Shown here: in pieces, positions 20,807-21,368 of the stretch
How the letters are laid out: every line of letters begins with the position of its first letter
How positions within the stretch are numbered: the first letter of the stretch is position 1
Source of the DNA: Bacteroidales bacterium
Lineage (GTDB): Bacteria > Bacteroidota > Bacteroidia > Bacteroidales > Muribaculaceae
Direction: 5' to 3'
Assembly: GCA_004557565.1 (NCBI GenBank)
Contig: SFGS01000039.1
Location: forward strand, 1 to 21,368
Length of the DNA stretch: 21,368 bases
Position numbers and translations under genes: made by a program
The notes under the pieces: model-generated
Told to the model about the DNA's origin: nothing
The model's database searches: none
Seen by the model: only the letters and a program-made list of their open reading frames with translations

Positions 20807-20838
20807 CAAATTTATCAATTAAATTCCAACGCTCCAAA
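20807..20838 (-). promoter_or_regulatory. Promoter of the RAYT gene (duplicated block, copy 2)
   Basis: On the minus strand, TTTG (20835-20838), a 20-bp spacer, then TAAATTTG (20807-20814), 25 bp before the ATG. It is the near-copy of the SDR promoter block, with identical spacing. Confidence 0.75.
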
Positions 20839-20961
20839 CAAATCCCAAATAATTCCCTCCATTTATCGGAACTATTCTATCTAATATCTAATGCAAAAAA
20901 ATCAACATTTTTCTTATGCGTTATAACTTTAGATAATACCATCTGCAACATAGACTTTTTA

Positions 20962-20990
20962 CAAACCAAAAGAACCGTCCCTTTGGTTTA
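20962..20990 (-). repeat. REP-like palindrome, copy 4
   Basis: Same orientation as copy 2 (core AGAACCGTCCC), 28 of 29 positions identical (the last base differs). It is the right end of the RAYT cassette. Confidence 0.9.
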
Positions 20991-21368
20991 TCACAGCTTG
21001 AAGCCACATGGAAGAAGATGCATCCTAAGCCTACTCAGGTCAAGATGCGACCCGCTTCTCCTTCCGTTACTCCGGCTCGCCCTGCTCGCCCAGTTGTTCA
21101 GACAGCGAAACCTACCCAGTCCAATTCTAAGCCATTGCCAGTTGCTACCAAGACTGCTTTCAGTTTCAATGTTGGCGGTGAAACGAAGAGAATCTATATT
21201 CCGAACACGGTCAAGGACATCTTCCTCAATGAGGTTCAGGTTCCTGACTCTGATATGAGTGCATCAAGGGAGGACATTTCTCATGTAGGTATGCTTCTCT
21301 TCCTTGATATGATTGATGCAGCAACAACCGTGTCCGAATCTTGTGGCGGTGGTGGTTCTGCTCCTTCC
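20991..21368 (+). CDS. Partial open frame, probable mobile-element protein, 5' end missing
   Basis: A frame with no stop runs from inside the right REP end to the window edge (126 codons from 20991; first ATG at 21018). The translation has a Pro-rich linker (residues 12-50, RPASPSVTPARPARP), then a compact domain-like part (FSFNVGGETKRIYIPNTVKD, SASREDISHVGMLLFLDMID, then SESCGGGG). Codon use and composition look like real protein, but no normal start precedes it: translation would have to begin at the internal ATG or come through the palindrome. It resembles C-terminal parts of Bacteroidales mobilisation or phage-associated proteins that I have only a vague memory of, so I give no function. 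The gene was probably cut by the RAYT cassette or by a rearrangement at its right end. Confidence 0.5.

Larger units (their letters stand above)
20105..20990 (-). mobile_element. RAYT cassette (REP-associated transposase with inverted REP ends)
   Basis: An 886-bp unit: a Y1 HUH transposase gene on the minus strand, a promoter, and 29-bp palindromes at each end in inverted orientation (20105-20133 and 20962-20990). The ends match the pair bounding the 218-bp element at 4273-4490. RAYT genes in other bacteria are characteristically flanked by inverted REP pairs and act on REPs elsewhere in the genome. Confidence 0.75.

Noticed and set aside
20983..21258. Plus-strand frame of 91 aa at the right edge
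   Set aside because: It is in a different frame from the longer uninterrupted one through the same DNA, and its translation is Leu/Arg/Ser-rich without features.

Overview
The window looks like part of a Bacteroidales chromosome (Prevotellaceae or Muribaculaceae style; the genus cannot be fixed from this sequence alone). The basis is a PorQ-type type IX secretion protein, a DUF3822 gene overlapping rsmD, single-domain TonB-C proteins, a secreted TPR/retropepsin protein, and several promoters of the Bacteroidetes type (TTTG or TTG near -33, TAnnTTTG near -7, spacer 19-20 bp) with no convincing Shine-Dalgarno sequences.

Layout. (1) 1-4340 is accessory, prophage-like DNA, mostly on the minus strand: the N-terminal part of a phage terminase large subunit, two small upstream genes (one is probably the small terminase), a plus-strand lipoprotein, a PLD-like protein, an unknown 204-aa protein, a secreted protein with an internal duplication, and a ComF-like phosphoribosyltransferase whose 5' end runs into a repeat element. 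(2) 4273-4490 is a 218-bp miniature element bounded by perfect inverted 29-bp palindromic repeats. It is followed by a plus-strand 445-aa Cys-rich/helical protein of unknown function. (3) 5936-11085 is a minus-strand run of envelope or secreted proteins: a membrane-anchored helical protein, a small membrane protein, a secreted esterase, a TPR-aspartic protease fusion and a TerB-like protein. (4) 11208-16825 holds housekeeping genes: pfkA, menG/ubiE, purC and phoH on minus, then DUF3822 and rsmD on plus. (5) 16826-17267 is non-coding and holds a second family of GTAG-headed palindromes and terminator-like hairpins. (6) 17268-19972 holds a TonB-C protein (minus), porQ (plus) and an NADP-type SDR (minus). 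porQ and the SDR converge on an 18-bp-stem bidirectional terminator and an 18-unit heptamer array. (7) 20105-20990 is a complete REP-associated tyrosine transposase (RAYT) cassette: a Y1 HUH transposase between inverted copies of the same 29-bp palindrome seen at 4273-4490. To its right, an open frame with no start of its own runs off the window end.

The most interesting system is the RAYT with its palindromes. One autonomous cassette and one short non-autonomous pair share the same geometry, and each sits beside a gene that lacks a normal 5' end. The RAYT and the neighbouring SDR gene also carry nearly identical promoter blocks. Tandem-repeat arrays abut the stop codons of purC and the SDR gene. 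No tRNA, rRNA, CRISPR array or integrase was seen.
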